This document shows positions 1-8,656 of a stretch of DNA of 64,000 nucleotides, one piece after another. The notes beneath the pieces are model-generated. The model saw only the letters and a list, made by a program, of their open reading frames with translations. It was not told the DNA's origin and made no database searches. The position numbers were made by a program, and so were the translations under genes. Every line of letters starts with the position of its first letter. Position 1 is the first letter of the stretch. The DNA is from DATMXT01 sp963662765 (GTDB lineage Bacteria > Bacillota > Clostridia > Oscillospirales > Feifaniaceae), in assembly GCA_963662765.2 (NCBI GenBank), contig CAXXUP010000008.1, forward strand, positions 248,001-312,000. Reading direction: 5' to 3'.

Positions 1-456
1 ACCGCCCTGACCGGCCAGAACCTCGGCAAAAAACGGCCCGATTTGTCCCTCATGTACATTACGGTCATCAAGCGCATCGCCATGGTGGCGTCGCTTGGCA
101 TTTTAGTACTGCTGATTTTATTTCGCACCCCCATCGCCGGGCTTTTCATCGACGATCCTTCCACCATCCACAATGCCGGGAATCTGTTTATCATCATTGC
201 CCTCGTGCAGCCGCTGCAGACCTCCAACGTCGTCATGTCGGGCAGTTTGCGCGGGGCCGGCGACACCAAGTATGTCGCCTTTGTCATGCTCACCTCCATC
301 CTCATCCTGCGGGTCGGCGGCGGCTGGCTCCTCACCTACCCCGCCGGGTTTGGCCTGTACGGCTGCTGGCTGGCGCTGTGCGTTGACCAGTTCTACCGGT
401 ACGCAATGCTCACGCCACGGCTGAAAAAGGGCAAATGGATGGGCATAGAGTTGTAA
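1..456 (+). CDS. MATE family multidrug/Na+ antiporter, C-terminal part (cut by window edge)
   Basis: The reading frame is open from base 1 and ends at TAA 454-456, so only the C-terminal 151 residues are present. They start with a TALTGQNLGKK segment, the conserved ALxGQNxGA-type turn of MATE transporters, and continue through about four hydrophobic helices with the MSGSLRGAGDTKY motif typical of the family's second half. MATE proteins export cationic drugs or metabolites in exchange for Na+ or H+ at the cytoplasmic membrane. The substrate cannot be told. A strong hairpin terminator follows. Confidence 0.88.
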   Translation, partial: TALTGQNLGKKRPDLSLMYITVIKRIAMVASLGILVLLILFRTPIAGLFIDDPSTIHNAGNLFIIIALVQPLQTSNVVMSGSLRGAGDTKYVAFVMLTSILILRVGGGWLLTYPAGFGLYGCWLALCVDQFYRYAMLTPRLKKGKWMGIEL

Positions 457-483
457 GGGACAATACTAATCATATTCGGTGAA

Positions 484-515
484 AAGGCAGCGGCAAAAGC
501 CGCTGCCTTGTTATT
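484..515 (+). terminator. Intrinsic terminator after the MATE gene
   Basis: An 11-bp perfect stem (484-494 with 499-509) and AAAA loop is followed by GTTATTT. It lies 27 bases after the MATE stop codon. Confidence 0.8.
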
Positions 516-583
516 TGTCAAACGTATTTAGGCCAATTCCTGTCCCCGCAACTGAGGGTTGCGCAGGTTCCAGTTTGCTGTGG

Positions 584-612
584 TTGATTGCAACCGCTTT
601 GTCTGGTAACAT
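584..612 (+). promoter_or_regulatory. Candidate vegetative promoter of the XRE regulator gene
   Basis: TTGATT (584-589), a 17-bp spacer and TAACAT (607-612) lie 25 bases before the ATG at 638. Fit to the housekeeping consensus is moderate. Read by eye, no start-site data. Confidence 0.4.
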
Positions 613-637
613 AACAGCAGCGAAAGGGGATTTGAAA

Positions 638-1318
638 ATGGAGTTTAATGAGATTATCATACAGACCCGCAAAGCGCAGGGGCTCAGTCAGGAACAGCTC
701 GCCGCTCAGGTGGGCGTTTCCCGGCAAGCTGTGAGCAAATGGGAAACAGGGGATGCGCAGCCCGATCTTGCAAAGCTTTTGGCACTCGCGGGGGCCTTAA
801 ACATCAGCATGGACGCGCTATGCGGGCGGGAGACTCCGGCGAATGAGGTTGGGGCTGCTACGAGCGAGGGACAAAAAAAGTCACGGTTATTTCGATATGC
901 GGCAAGTATTATTCTTGTTTTACTCCTGCTTTGCGCAAGCTTTTACGCCGGAACAAGGTATGGCTGGAACCAAGCGCCTGACGCGCTGCCCGCCCCGTCC
1001 CTGCCGGATACCGTCACCATCTCCGGCGTGAATTTTTCCATCGGATACAAAGGGCTTTCTTATCAGTTCGTGCCGAGCATTGCGGGAGAAACCTATACGT
1101 ACCAAATCACTTTTACCGGAATGGACAGTACACCGCAAACCTTTGACGCGCCATACAGCGGCGGGATTTGCACGGATACGATAACCCTTGCCGAATACGG
1201 CTCCTATTCCGTCACGGTTGTGGTGAGCAGCGGGGACGACAGCCGCCCCGTTCCGGTTGCCTTGAACTTGAATTTTGACCGGGGATCGGGGTCTGCCTCG
1301 TGGACGCCTGTGGGGTGA
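638..1318 (+). CDS. Membrane-anchored XRE/Cro-type transcriptional regulator with an extracytoplasmic domain
   Basis: The 226-residue protein begins with a lambda-repressor-like HTH (about 5-60; SQEQLAAQVGVSRQAVSKWE), the common Firmicutes XRE signature. A charged linker leads to one transmembrane segment (about 86-104) and a Ser/Thr/Tyr-rich, probably beta-rich outer domain of about 120 residues. The start at 638 is chosen because GAAAGGGGA sits 5-10 bases upstream and the HTH begins at once; the frame is open further upstream, but without a ribosome site. The architecture suggests DNA binding coupled to an envelope signal. Target genes are unknown, and the KAP gene downstream is probably a separate unit because a hairpin lies between. 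Confidence 0.85.
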   Translation: MEFNEIIIQTRKAQGLSQEQLAAQVGVSRQAVSKWETGDAQPDLAKLLALAGALNISMDALCGRETPANEVGAATSEGQKKSRLFRYAASIILVLLLLCASFYAGTRYGWNQAPDALPAPSLPDTVTISGVNFSIGYKGLSYQFVPSIAGETYTYQITFTGMDSTPQTFDAPYSGGICTDTITLAEYGSYSVTVVVSSGDDSRPVPVALNLNFDRGSGSASWTPVG

Positions 1319-1363
1319 AGGGGGTGTCGATATAGGGAAATTTGAATTCAGCAAAAACCGAAG

Positions 1364-1402
1364 GCAGGCAGCGGAGTAAAATCTGCTGCCTGCTTGTAAT
1401 AT
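1364..1402 (+). terminator. Hairpin terminator after the XRE regulator
   Basis: A 9-bp stem (1364-1372 with 1385-1393) extends by three further pairs around a GTAAAA loop and is followed by a weak T-rich stretch (TTGTAATAT). Confidence 0.55.
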
Positions 1403-1468
1403 GAGGATAATTGGTTTATTATGGGTTTGTTTGTTGATAAAGATTAAGGTGCAAAACGGAGGTAATAT

Positions 1469-3676
1469 ATGTATTATTCAGATAAGCCCATTTCCTGTAG
1501 CGAAGATGATTCACTAAAGAGAATTGGATTTGCCAAAACACTTGCACAATCACTCATTAATTTGAATAGTGCTGATACATTCACAGTGGGCTTATTCGGA
1601 AAATGGGGTAGTGGAAAAACATCTCTAATTAATTTAATGCTGGATCAAATCGAAATTTATCAGAAAGAAAAAATGGAGCGAGATAAATTGATTGTTGTCC
1701 ATTTTGAACCGTGGAATTTTTCTGATACAAATCAATTACTAACACAATTTTTTGTTCGCTTATCAAACGATTTTAAGAGTAAAGGAGACAGAAATTTAGA
1801 AAAAATAGGAGCAGCACTTGAGACATACTCTGACGCATTTGACCTCACACAGGCAATTCCCGTAGTAGGAAGTCTAGTAGCTCTATTTGGGAAAAAAGGA
1901 GCGGCTACTTTAGGAAAAAAGTTGAAAAAGGGCTCAGATGAAAAGGATATTTCAAAGCAAAAGGAATCTGTTGTTCGCCTTTTAACCGAACAATCAAAAA
2001 GAATACTTATTGTAATAGATGATATTGATAGATTAAGTAATGAGGAAATTTGCCGAGTATTTCAGCTAATTACATCCGTTGCAAAATTCCCAAATACAAC
2101 ATATCTGTTAGCCTTTGACAAAGGGATTGTTGTTAAGGCATTAGAAAAAATTCAAGAGGGTAGCGGTGCAGACTACCTTGAAAAGATAATTCAAATGCCG
2201 ATCCAAATTCCTGATATACAAACGTCGGCACTTAGGTCTGTATTGTTCAATCGTCTTAATAAAATTATGTCCGAACAAAAGGATGTGCTTTTTTCGGATG
2301 ATCATTGGCAACGGTTATTCGAACCATGCATTAGTCCCTTTATAAAAAATTTAAGAGATATTAGTAGGCTTTGTAACGCTGTTCAGTTTAAACTCACTGC
2401 AATAGCATCTGAGGTCGATTTTACGGATATAGTTGCTATTTCAGCGTTAGAAATATATCTTCCTCCAGTTTATGATTGGGTTAAAGTAAATAAAGCTGTT
2501 TTGACATGTGGAACTGATATATCAATAATATACAGTAGAAACAAGAGCCAACAGGAATGGTTAGAATACTACCGCACACAGATTATTAATTATGAGAACT
2601 TTGAATATTGCAAAGATACTAATGCTGAAATTGCAATCACATTTTTATCGTGGCTGTTTCCCGGCTTTGGGCAGAAAGTTGGGAAAATCTATGAGGTTAT
2701 TGACCTTAACCAGTTTAGACGGAATAATCAGATTGCGCACCCCGATAAATTTGATAGATATTTTCATCTCAGTATTGACGAAATAGGACTTAAAAAAGCA
2801 GACATATTAAATGCTGTTCATGTTTTTGATCGTGAAACGTTTGAAAGCTTTCTATTTAAGTTTGAACGCGATGGTACATGTCATGAATTTCTAAAAGAAG
2901 TTAAAGCTATGATATCAGCAATCTCATTAGTTCGAGCAAAAGTGATTGCAGAAGCATTGTTTAATGCTTCGAGCCAACTTGATTCAGTATCGCAGACAAA
3001 TATCTTATCATTAAGTACCAGTAAATATTCAGAATATATAATTATTGATTTAATAGATACGATGCCGTCTGATGAGAGATTAAACTTCATTTCTGAAAAT
3101 ATTAAAAATGCTGATTATAATTCGTTACAGCTTTTTGGTGGCATTATCAATATGCTCGAATTAGGTTACGGAAGACTAGCAGCAAATGGAGCAGAACATG
3201 ACTACAAAAAAATCCTTACCATAGAAGAACTCTTATGTTTGGAAACTGTATTCTTACAACAAGCCAAGGAGCTACTTAAGTCTACAAGTCTATTTTGTTT
3301 TTATAATTGGGGAATTGTATTTTACTTGCTTGAATGTTTCGCTCCCGATTATACCAAAACATATTTAGATGATGCTTTTAAAAGCGATGAAAATGTTTTG
3401 AGATATCTAGAACATTCGATTTCTATTTGGACTGGTGGTAGCATAGAATATGAAATTAGTGATAAGTACAAAAAATATTTAACACGGGACTGCGTACTTG
3501 AGGCAATACAAACACAGGTTCATGCAGGGACACTATTTTCTCTTCCAGCCAAAATACAAAATTTGTGTGGTGCTTTTTACCTTAACTCAATAGGACAGAT
3601 AAGTGATGATGGGCATGTTACACAATCAGAAGTGAGTAGTTTGCTAGGCGTTTGGCAAACAAATTTACAGCAATAA
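1469..3676 (+). CDS. KAP family P-loop NTPase (AT-rich, probably acquired)
   Basis: A 735-residue protein with Walker A GKWGSGKT (44-51) and Walker B ILIVIDDIDRL (179-189), the two hallmarks of the KAP (Kidins220/ARMS and PifA) NTPases. Between them lies a hydrophobic Gly/Ala patch (about 129-148), where KAP proteins insert membrane segments. The C-terminal 400 residues are helical and not recognised. GGAGG precedes the ATG by 6 bases. Codon use is strongly AT-rich compared with both flanks, and the gene stands alone between hairpins, which suggests horizontal transfer. Plasmid PifA is a KAP protein that excludes phage T7, and several KAP proteins sit in defence islands. A defence role here is inference only. 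Confidence 0.85.
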   Translation: MYYSDKPISCSEDDSLKRIGFAKTLAQSLINLNSADTFTVGLFGKWGSGKTSLINLMLDQIEIYQKEKMERDKLIVVHFEPWNFSDTNQLLTQFFVRLSNDFKSKGDRNLEKIGAALETYSDAFDLTQAIPVVGSLVALFGKKGAATLGKKLKKGSDEKDISKQKESVVRLLTEQSKRILIVIDDIDRLSNEEICRVFQLITSVAKFPNTTYLLAFDKGIVVKALEKIQEGSGADYLEKIIQMPIQIPDIQTSALRSVLFNRLNKIMSEQKDVLFSDDHWQRLFEPCISPFIKNLRDISRLCNAVQFKLTAIASEVDFTDIVAISALEIYLPPVYDWVKVNKAVLTCGTDISIIYSRNKSQQEWLEYYRTQIINYENFEYCKDTNAEIAITFLSWLFPGFGQKVGKIYEVIDLNQFRRNNQIAHPDKFDRYFHLSIDEIGLKKADILNAVHVFDRETFESFLFKFERDGTCHEFLKEVKAMISAISLVRAKVIAEALFNASSQLDSVSQTNILSLSTSKYSEYIIIDLIDTMPSDERLNFISENIKNADYNSLQLFGGIINMLELGYGRLAANGAEHDYKKILTIEELLCLETVFLQQAKELLKSTSLFCFYNWGIVFYLLECFAPDYTKTYLDDAFKSDENVLRYLEHSISIWTGGSIEYEISDKYKKYLTRDCVLEAIQTQVHAGTLFSLPAKIQNLCGAFYLNSIGQISDDGHVTQSEVSSLLGVWQTNLQQ

Positions 3677-3720
3677 CTAGTGAGCAAAAAATAGCATCGC
3701 TCTAGTATGCAATATAACAA

Positions 3721-3757
3721 GCCGGCAGCGGACCAAGTCCGCTGCCGGTTTCATTTC
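3721..3757. terminator. Bidirectional terminator between convergent KAP and ADP-ribosylglycohydrolase genes
   Basis: A 13-bp stem (3721-3733 with 3737-3749, one G-T pair) and a 3-base loop, followed by TTCATTT on the plus strand and by TTGTTATA on the minus strand. It can end both converging transcripts. Confidence 0.65.
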
Positions 3758-3768
3758 TGGGCTTTAAT

Positions 3769-5145
3769 CTACCCCAACTTCGCCTTAACCTCACAGGTCC
3801 ACTTCGCTAACCCCGAGATTGTCATGTGCTTCATGCCGCGGACATAGGTGTCGAGTTTGTCACCGATGGGGGCCTTCCACTTGTCGGGGATGGCCTGTGC
3901 CCCCACCATGACGGCGACGGCGTTCATGAGCTGGGCGGCATTGCAGTCGACGTCCTGCCCGCACATGCCGACGATATACATCGTCTCCTCAAAGTCGGCC
4001 TCACCGTACCAGAGGGCGACGATTTGGGCTGCGACGTTGGGGTAGGCGTGAATCCAGTTGTATTCCTTAAAGCGAGCCTCGCACAGTGCCCAGGCGGCGC
4101 GCCACTCCGTGTTCTTCTCACAGGCCTCCATGGCAAATTTGACAACCGCGTAGTACTCGGAGTCCTCCGGGATGCAGTCCATCGTGCGCACGAGCAGGAC
4201 CCGCGGGTCCGCCTCCACATAGGCGAGGGCGACCAAGACGGCGTTATAGACCTCGCCTAAGATGCCGTTATTGTGGTGGGAAATGCAGCCGTCGGCCCAC
4301 GCGAGTTTTGCCGCCGCTGCGGCGTCGCCCGGGTGGAGCATGCCGCAAACGCCGCCGCGCATTTGGGCCCCGATCCACTCGCGGTAGGGATTGCCAAAAT
4401 AGCCGCTCTCGGGCGGGGTGATGCCGCGAGCGATGTTCTTTAAGGCGATGTCCTCGGCCGACCAGCCGGAGGGGATGAGGGCATTCCACATGCGGGCAAT
4501 GTCGGCAGACGTTGCGGCCGGATTTTCATCTAATGCCCGCAGGAGCGCCAGCTCGTACGTGATGTCGTCATTATAGGTGTTGGGCTTGCGCGGGTAGTCC
4601 CGCACTTCGCCCAAGGTTCCCTGGATAGCGTCGGTCGTGTAGCCCTCCATCGCGGTGCCGAAGGCCCCGCCGATGATCTGGCCAAGCCAGCCGGCATAGG
4701 TGCGGGCTTCGTAGTTCTCCACAGGCTCCGCCACGGGCAGCCAGACGGCCGATTCATACTGCTCGAAGCTCTCGTAAATCGTATAGTCCCAGTAGGCGGA
4801 GTCAACCTTTTTGGCGTTTTGGCAGGCCGCCCACACGTCGTAGGTGACAAGGGCAAGTTCCACCGTGTCGCCAGACTCAAGGGCTTTGAGTCCCCGCTCG
4901 ATTAAGGCGGCCGAATTTTCGACCTCGCGGCCCATATTCTCGACCGACTGGATGGCGCCAATGATGACTCGCTCCTTCGCGTAGGAGCCGGGGACGCTGG
5001 AGTCCCACATGAGGCGATTCATGGCGTCTTGCCCAAACTCAATATTCTCCATCGCGCCTTCCCAGCGCTTTTCGTTGTCGGGATCCGGGTTTAAGAGGGG
5101 GCGCTGCCCCGCCATGTATGTATGCTCCGTTTGCCAAGCTTTCAT
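3769..5145 (-). CDS. ADP-ribosylglycohydrolase family protein
   Basis: A 458-residue protein of the DraG/ARH-type fold, which removes ADP-ribose from proteins or cleaves related N-glycosidic bonds using two Mg2+ ions. Visible motifs are GWLGQIIGGAFGTAMEG (152-168), the acidic NDDITYE (192-198), HPGDAAAAAKLAW (271-283) with a following HHNNG, and GQDVDCNAAQLMNAV (396-410), the last corresponding to the metal-binding DxDT region. The start at 5145 is chosen because AAGGAGGAC lies 6 bases upstream and the sequence before it is not protein-like. The 13-bp gap to the HAD gene makes it the last gene of the two-component/HtrA operon. The family also includes enzymes acting on small nucleosides, so the substrate is open. 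Confidence 0.85.
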   Translation of the reverse strand: MKAWQTEHTYMAGQRPLLNPDPDNEKRWEGAMENIEFGQDAMNRLMWDSSVPGSYAKERVIIGAIQSVENMGREVENSAALIERGLKALESGDTVELALVTYDVWAACQNAKKVDSAYWDYTIYESFEQYESAVWLPVAEPVENYEARTYAGWLGQIIGGAFGTAMEGYTTDAIQGTLGEVRDYPRKPNTYNDDITYELALLRALDENPAATSADIARMWNALIPSGWSAEDIALKNIARGITPPESGYFGNPYREWIGAQMRGGVCGMLHPGDAAAAAKLAWADGCISHHNNGILGEVYNAVLVALAYVEADPRVLLVRTMDCIPEDSEYYAVVKFAMEACEKNTEWRAAWALCEARFKEYNWIHAYPNVAAQIVALWYGEADFEETMYIVGMCGQDVDCNAAQLMNAVAVMVGAQAIPDKWKAPIGDKLDTYVRGMKHMTISGLAKWTCEVKAKLG

Positions 5146-5158
5146 CTCGTGTCCTCCT

Positions 5159-5803
5159 TTAAACGACTGTGAGAAATTGCGCCACGTCGGCCGGGGTTTT
5201 TGCCAGCAGCAGCGGGTGGTAGGCCGAAAGCTCCTCGTAGGAGCCAAAGCCCCACAGCGCCCCAATGCGGCCGATGCCGCAATGGGCCGCCCCCTCCATA
5301 TCGTGCAGCCGGTCGCCGACGATGACGGTTTTTGCGCGGTCGGTATTCAAAATTCGGGAGAGCGCCAGCTCAATGACGTCGGCCTTGGCCTGCAGCTTGC
5401 CGTCCATACTGGCGCCGGCCACGATGTCGAAATACTGCAGCAGGTCAAAATGCTCCAAAATCATCTTGGCGTACTTCTCCGGCTTGGAGGTGGAGAGGGC
5501 GACGGTCATGCCCGCATTTTTGACGGCTGCCAGCATTTCCGGCACCCCATCGTAGACCGTGCTTTCAAAGATGCCGACTCGTGCGTACCGCTCTCTGTAA
5601 ATTTTGACCCCCTCGGCCGATTTTTCAAGGCCGAGGTACTCCTCGAAGCACTCGTTGAGGGGCGGGCCGATGAACCGATAGAGCTCCTCCCTGTTTGGGG
5701 TGCAGCCGAATTTCGCCAATGCGTATAATAGCGTGTTAAGTATACCCTCGGCCGAATCGGTGAGCGTTCCGTCGAGATCGAATAGAACTGTATCGTAGTG
5801 CAA
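5159..5803 (-). CDS. HAD-superfamily phosphatase, phosphoglycolate-phosphatase-like
   Basis: A 214-residue HAD hydrolase. It has motif I DLDGTLTDS with Asp9 and Asp11, a helical cap, motif II ALSTSKPEKYA, the conserved lysine region and motif IV VIVGDRLHDMEGA. This is the PGP/Gph/PpaX-like subgroup, which dephosphorylates small phosphate esters or pyrophosphate. It starts at TTG 5803, six bases after the htrA stop, with GGGGG about 9 bases upstream; no in-frame ATG fits better. The tight spacing places it in the operon between htrA and the ADP-ribosylglycohydrolase. A role in recycling phosphorylated sugar products next to that enzyme is possible but unproven. Confidence 0.86.
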   Translation of the reverse strand: MHYDTVLFDLDGTLTDSAEGILNTLLYALAKFGCTPNREELYRFIGPPLNECFEEYLGLEKSAEGVKIYRERYARVGIFESTVYDGVPEMLAAVKNAGMTVALSTSKPEKYAKMILEHFDLLQYFDIVAGASMDGKLQAKADVIELALSRILNTDRAKTVIVGDRLHDMEGAAHCGIGRIGALWGFGSYEELSAYHPLLLAKTPADVAQFLTVV

Positions 5804-5809
5804 TGCGGT

Positions 5810-7060
5810 TTACCCCCTGCTTTCTGTCAGTGTGATCTTGATGTCGTATTCCTTGCCGGCGCGGTCGATGGTTAGGGTCACGACGTCACCGGTCGAAAAC
5901 TGATCCTTGATCTGATTGAGCTCGGCCATGCTCGTGATGCGGGTGCCGTTGATGGCGACGACGATGTCGCCGGCCTGGATGCCCTTGTCGGTGGCGTCGG
6001 TCCCCTCGGTGACCCCGTGGATGTAGACCCCCTGCGGCCGCCGGAAAAACTCGGAGTAGTAGGGCGTGACGTCCTCGCCCACGATGCCGATGACCGGCCG
6101 TCCGGGGACGTAGCCCAGCTTGATGAGTGAATCGACAATGGGCTTGGCGCTGTCTATCGGGATGGCAAAGCCGAGGCCCTCGTAGCTGGTGCCGGTGTAG
6201 CCCTCGCTGACGATTTTGGCCGAGTTGATTCCGATGATCTGCCCGTATCCGTTGACGAGGGCGCCGCCCGAGTTGCCGGGGTTGATGGCGGCGTCGGTCT
6301 GGATTAAGACCATAGTGCGGTCTTCAAAGGTGATTTTACGGTCGAGGGCCGAGATGATGCCGGCCGTGACCGAGCCGAAGAGCTCCATTCCGAGGGGGTT
6401 GCCGATGGCAACCGCCAGCTCGCCGACCACAAGGTCACCGGAGGAGCCAAATTCCGCCGGGGTGAGGCCCTCGGCCCCGTCGATTTTGAGTACGGCAAGG
6501 TCGGTCTTGCTGTCGGACCCCACCACCCGCGCTTCGTACCGCGCTTCGTCCGCCGTCACCACTGTGACGGTGCCGCCGTTTTCAATGACGTGGGCATTGG
6601 TGATGATGTATCCCGCGTCCGACATGATGACGCCGGAACCGGACAGGACCGAGGTCTCGGATTCGGCCAGAACGCCGACGACCGAGGGGCGCACTTTGGC
6701 CGCGATCTCGGGGATGCCCAGTCCCGAGGCCTGCTCGCCGTAAATGGGATTGTCCGGGCGGTCTTCAATGTTCAGCTCCGGGCCGTCGGGGTCACCCTGC
6801 GGCTCATTTTGTTCGATTTCGGGCGCGGGTTCCGACTCCTGCGGCAGCGAGTGAAACCACGGCAGTCCTCCGCCTGAGTAGAGGGAGTAGATGCCGATGC
6901 CGGAGAGCGCGAGCATCGTGCAGGCGACAATGGCGGCCACGATGAGCAAAAACACCTTGAGTCCGCGGTTACGCTTAGGCGGGCCCTTGTATGCGCCGTA
7001 ATCCGAAGTGGCGTACCATCCTTCCGGACGCTCAGAGTAGCTGTTTTGCTCGTCAGACAT
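5810..7060 (-). CDS. htrA: HtrA/DegP-type membrane-anchored serine protease with PDZ domain
   Basis: The 416 residues comprise a cytoplasmic N-tail, one transmembrane helix (about 35-60), an acidic linker, a trypsin-like domain and one PDZ domain (about 320-413). The catalytic triad is intact: His157 in TNAHVIE, Asp187 in TDLAVLK, Ser264 in PGNSGGA. Such S1C proteases degrade or refold damaged proteins outside the membrane. The start codon overlaps the end of the kinase gene by 8 bases, so translation is probably coupled. HtrA genes next to two-component genes are common in Firmicutes, usually as part of an envelope-stress response, and the same layout here supports that role. Confidence 0.94.
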   Translation of the reverse strand: MSDEQNSYSERPEGWYATSDYGAYKGPPKRNRGLKVFLLIVAAIVACTMLALSGIGIYSLYSGGGLPWFHSLPQESEPAPEIEQNEPQGDPDGPELNIEDRPDNPIYGEQASGLGIPEIAAKVRPSVVGVLAESETSVLSGSGVIMSDAGYIITNAHVIENGGTVTVVTADEARYEARVVGSDSKTDLAVLKIDGAEGLTPAEFGSSGDLVVGELAVAIGNPLGMELFGSVTAGIISALDRKITFEDRTMVLIQTDAAINPGNSGGALVNGYGQIIGINSAKIVSEGYTGTSYEGLGFAIPIDSAKPIVDSLIKLGYVPGRPVIGIVGEDVTPYYSEFFRRPQGVYIHGVTEGTDATDKGIQAGDIVVAINGTRITSMAELNQIKDQFSTGDVVTLTIDRAGKEYDIKITLTESRG

Positions 7061-8612
7061 GTTCGTCCTCCCTTTCTCTGTCTTTGCCAGCCTTGCCGGG
7101 GGCCTCTTTGGCGGCCTTGCCCCTGCCTTCTTTGCCCTCTTTGCCCTCTTTATCCTTGCCTTCCTTATCCTTCTTGATATCGGGAATCAGGTTTTTGCGG
7201 GGAGGCTGCGAAAGCGGCAGCGTGAAGATGAATGCGGCGTATTTCCCCGGCTCTGACTCGGCCGTGATTGTGCCGCCGTGCCGGTCGATGATGCTCTTCG
7301 CAATGTATAGCCCCAGCCCTGAGCCCCGTCGGTCGAGGCTGCGCGACTGATCAGACTTGTAAAATCGATAAAACAGCTTTGGCAACTCGTCTTTTGGAAT
7401 GCCATCGCCGGTATTCTTAATCATGCAGACCGCCATCTTCTCCCGCTTTTCCATGGTGACGGTGATCTCGCCGCCTTGCGGTGTGAATTTGATGGCGTTG
7501 TCGATGATGTTGTAGATGACCCGGTATATGGCGTCGGGGTCGCCGCGGGCTGTGATCTCATCGCAGTCAAGCGACAGGTCGAGGGAAAGCCCCCGCTCGC
7601 CGATGACCTTCTCAAAGGAGATGAGCACCTGCCGGATGGTCTCGCAGAGATCGAAGGGTCCGGTCTTGAACTCCACTTCGTCCGATTCGAGCTTGGCAAG
7701 GTCCAGAAGCGTCGTGACGAGCCGCGAGAGCCGCCGCACCTCGTCCGAGACGAGGTGGAGATATTTTGCGGACTCCTCGGGCGGGATGGTGCCATCGAGA
7801 ATACCGTCGATAAACCCGGAGATGATGGTCATCGGGGTCTTGAGGTCGTGCGAGACGTTGGCGATGAAGCTGCGCCTCATCTCCTCGGTGCGGGCCAGCG
7901 ATTCGGCCATGTTGTTGAAGGCGACGGCAAGTTCCGCCACCTCGTCGTCCCCCGTCACCGCCACCCGTACGTCAAAGTCGCCCTGTCCAAAACGCCTAGC
8001 TGCCGCCGACATGGAGCGCAAGGGCGTTGACATGCGCCGCACCATGACGTAGACCACGATGAGGGTGAGGGACATGACGGCGTAGACCGAGAGCGAAAAG
8101 ACCCTAGTCAGCTTGTCGACAAGCTCCGAGGCGGCTTCCGGCCGGGCGGCCAGAAAGACGCAGCCGACCGTCTCCCCGGAGGAGCCCGTGATCGGCCTGC
8201 CGAGCACCAGTCGCCGTTCGCCGGCAATGCCTGGCAGCATGCCCGTCCCATCATATCCGCCGAAGAGGGCCTGGTCGACGATAGACTGTGGGATGACCGA
8301 GCCCTGCTTCGCCTCGAAGTCGGACGAGGCAAAGAGAATATCACCCTTGGTGGAGGTTATGATCACCGTGCTGTCGATGCCGTTTGAAAGCAGATCGATG
8401 TAGCTCTGAGTCTCATCGGGTGCCTCTTCCGGCTCAAAAAGGCGCACAGAAGTACCCGCAAGCATTTCAATGTTGCGGGAGAGCCGCTCGCGCTGGTCGT
8501 TTTGCGCGTACCGGTTGGTTGTGTAGAAAAACGTGCCGGCCATCGTCAGGTAGATTAGAACGATCATGACGAAAGTTTCGGCCATGTATTTCGTTGTTAT
8601 GCGTGAACCCAC
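7053..8612 (-). CDS. Sensor histidine kinase with HAMP domain and a lysine/glutamate-rich tail
   Basis: A 519-residue kinase: transmembrane helix (about 11-31), extracytoplasmic sensor (about 32-169), second helix (about 170-192), HAMP (about 193-245), HisKA with NVSHDLKTP and phospho-acceptor His255, and HATPase_c with N, G1 (DGIP) and G2 (GSGLGL) boxes. The last 45 or so residues are an odd tail built on repeated KEGKDKEGKEGKEG-type units, absent from ordinary kinases. It starts at GTG 8612 after GGCGGTGA; an in-frame ATG nine codons later is possible. It lies 44 bp after the response regulator, its evident partner. The signal is unknown; two small secreted peptides are encoded divergently next to the operon. 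Confidence 0.93.
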   Translation of the reverse strand: MGSRITTKYMAETFVMIVLIYLTMAGTFFYTTNRYAQNDQRERLSRNIEMLAGTSVRLFEPEEAPDETQSYIDLLSNGIDSTVIITSTKGDILFASSDFEAKQGSVIPQSIVDQALFGGYDGTGMLPGIAGERRLVLGRPITGSSGETVGCVFLAARPEAASELVDKLTRVFSLSVYAVMSLTLIVVYVMVRRMSTPLRSMSAAARRFGQGDFDVRVAVTGDDEVAELAVAFNNMAESLARTEEMRRSFIANVSHDLKTPMTIISGFIDGILDGTIPPEESAKYLHLVSDEVRRLSRLVTTLLDLAKLESDEVEFKTGPFDLCETIRQVLISFEKVIGERGLSLDLSLDCDEITARGDPDAIYRVIYNIIDNAIKFTPQGGEITVTMEKREKMAVCMIKNTGDGIPKDELPKLFYRFYKSDQSRSLDRRGSGLGLYIAKSIIDRHGGTITAESEPGKYAAFIFTLPLSQPPRKNLIPDIKKDKEGKDKEGKEGKEGRGKAAKEAPGKAGKDREREDEHV

Positions 8613-8656
8613 GGCATCACCGCCACCTCATGAGCAGCATGGACCAAACCTTCGGT

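Noticed and set aside
3826..4260. Open frames on the plus strand inside the ADP-ribosylglycohydrolase gene
   Set aside because: Shadow frames of a conserved gene; no independent signals.
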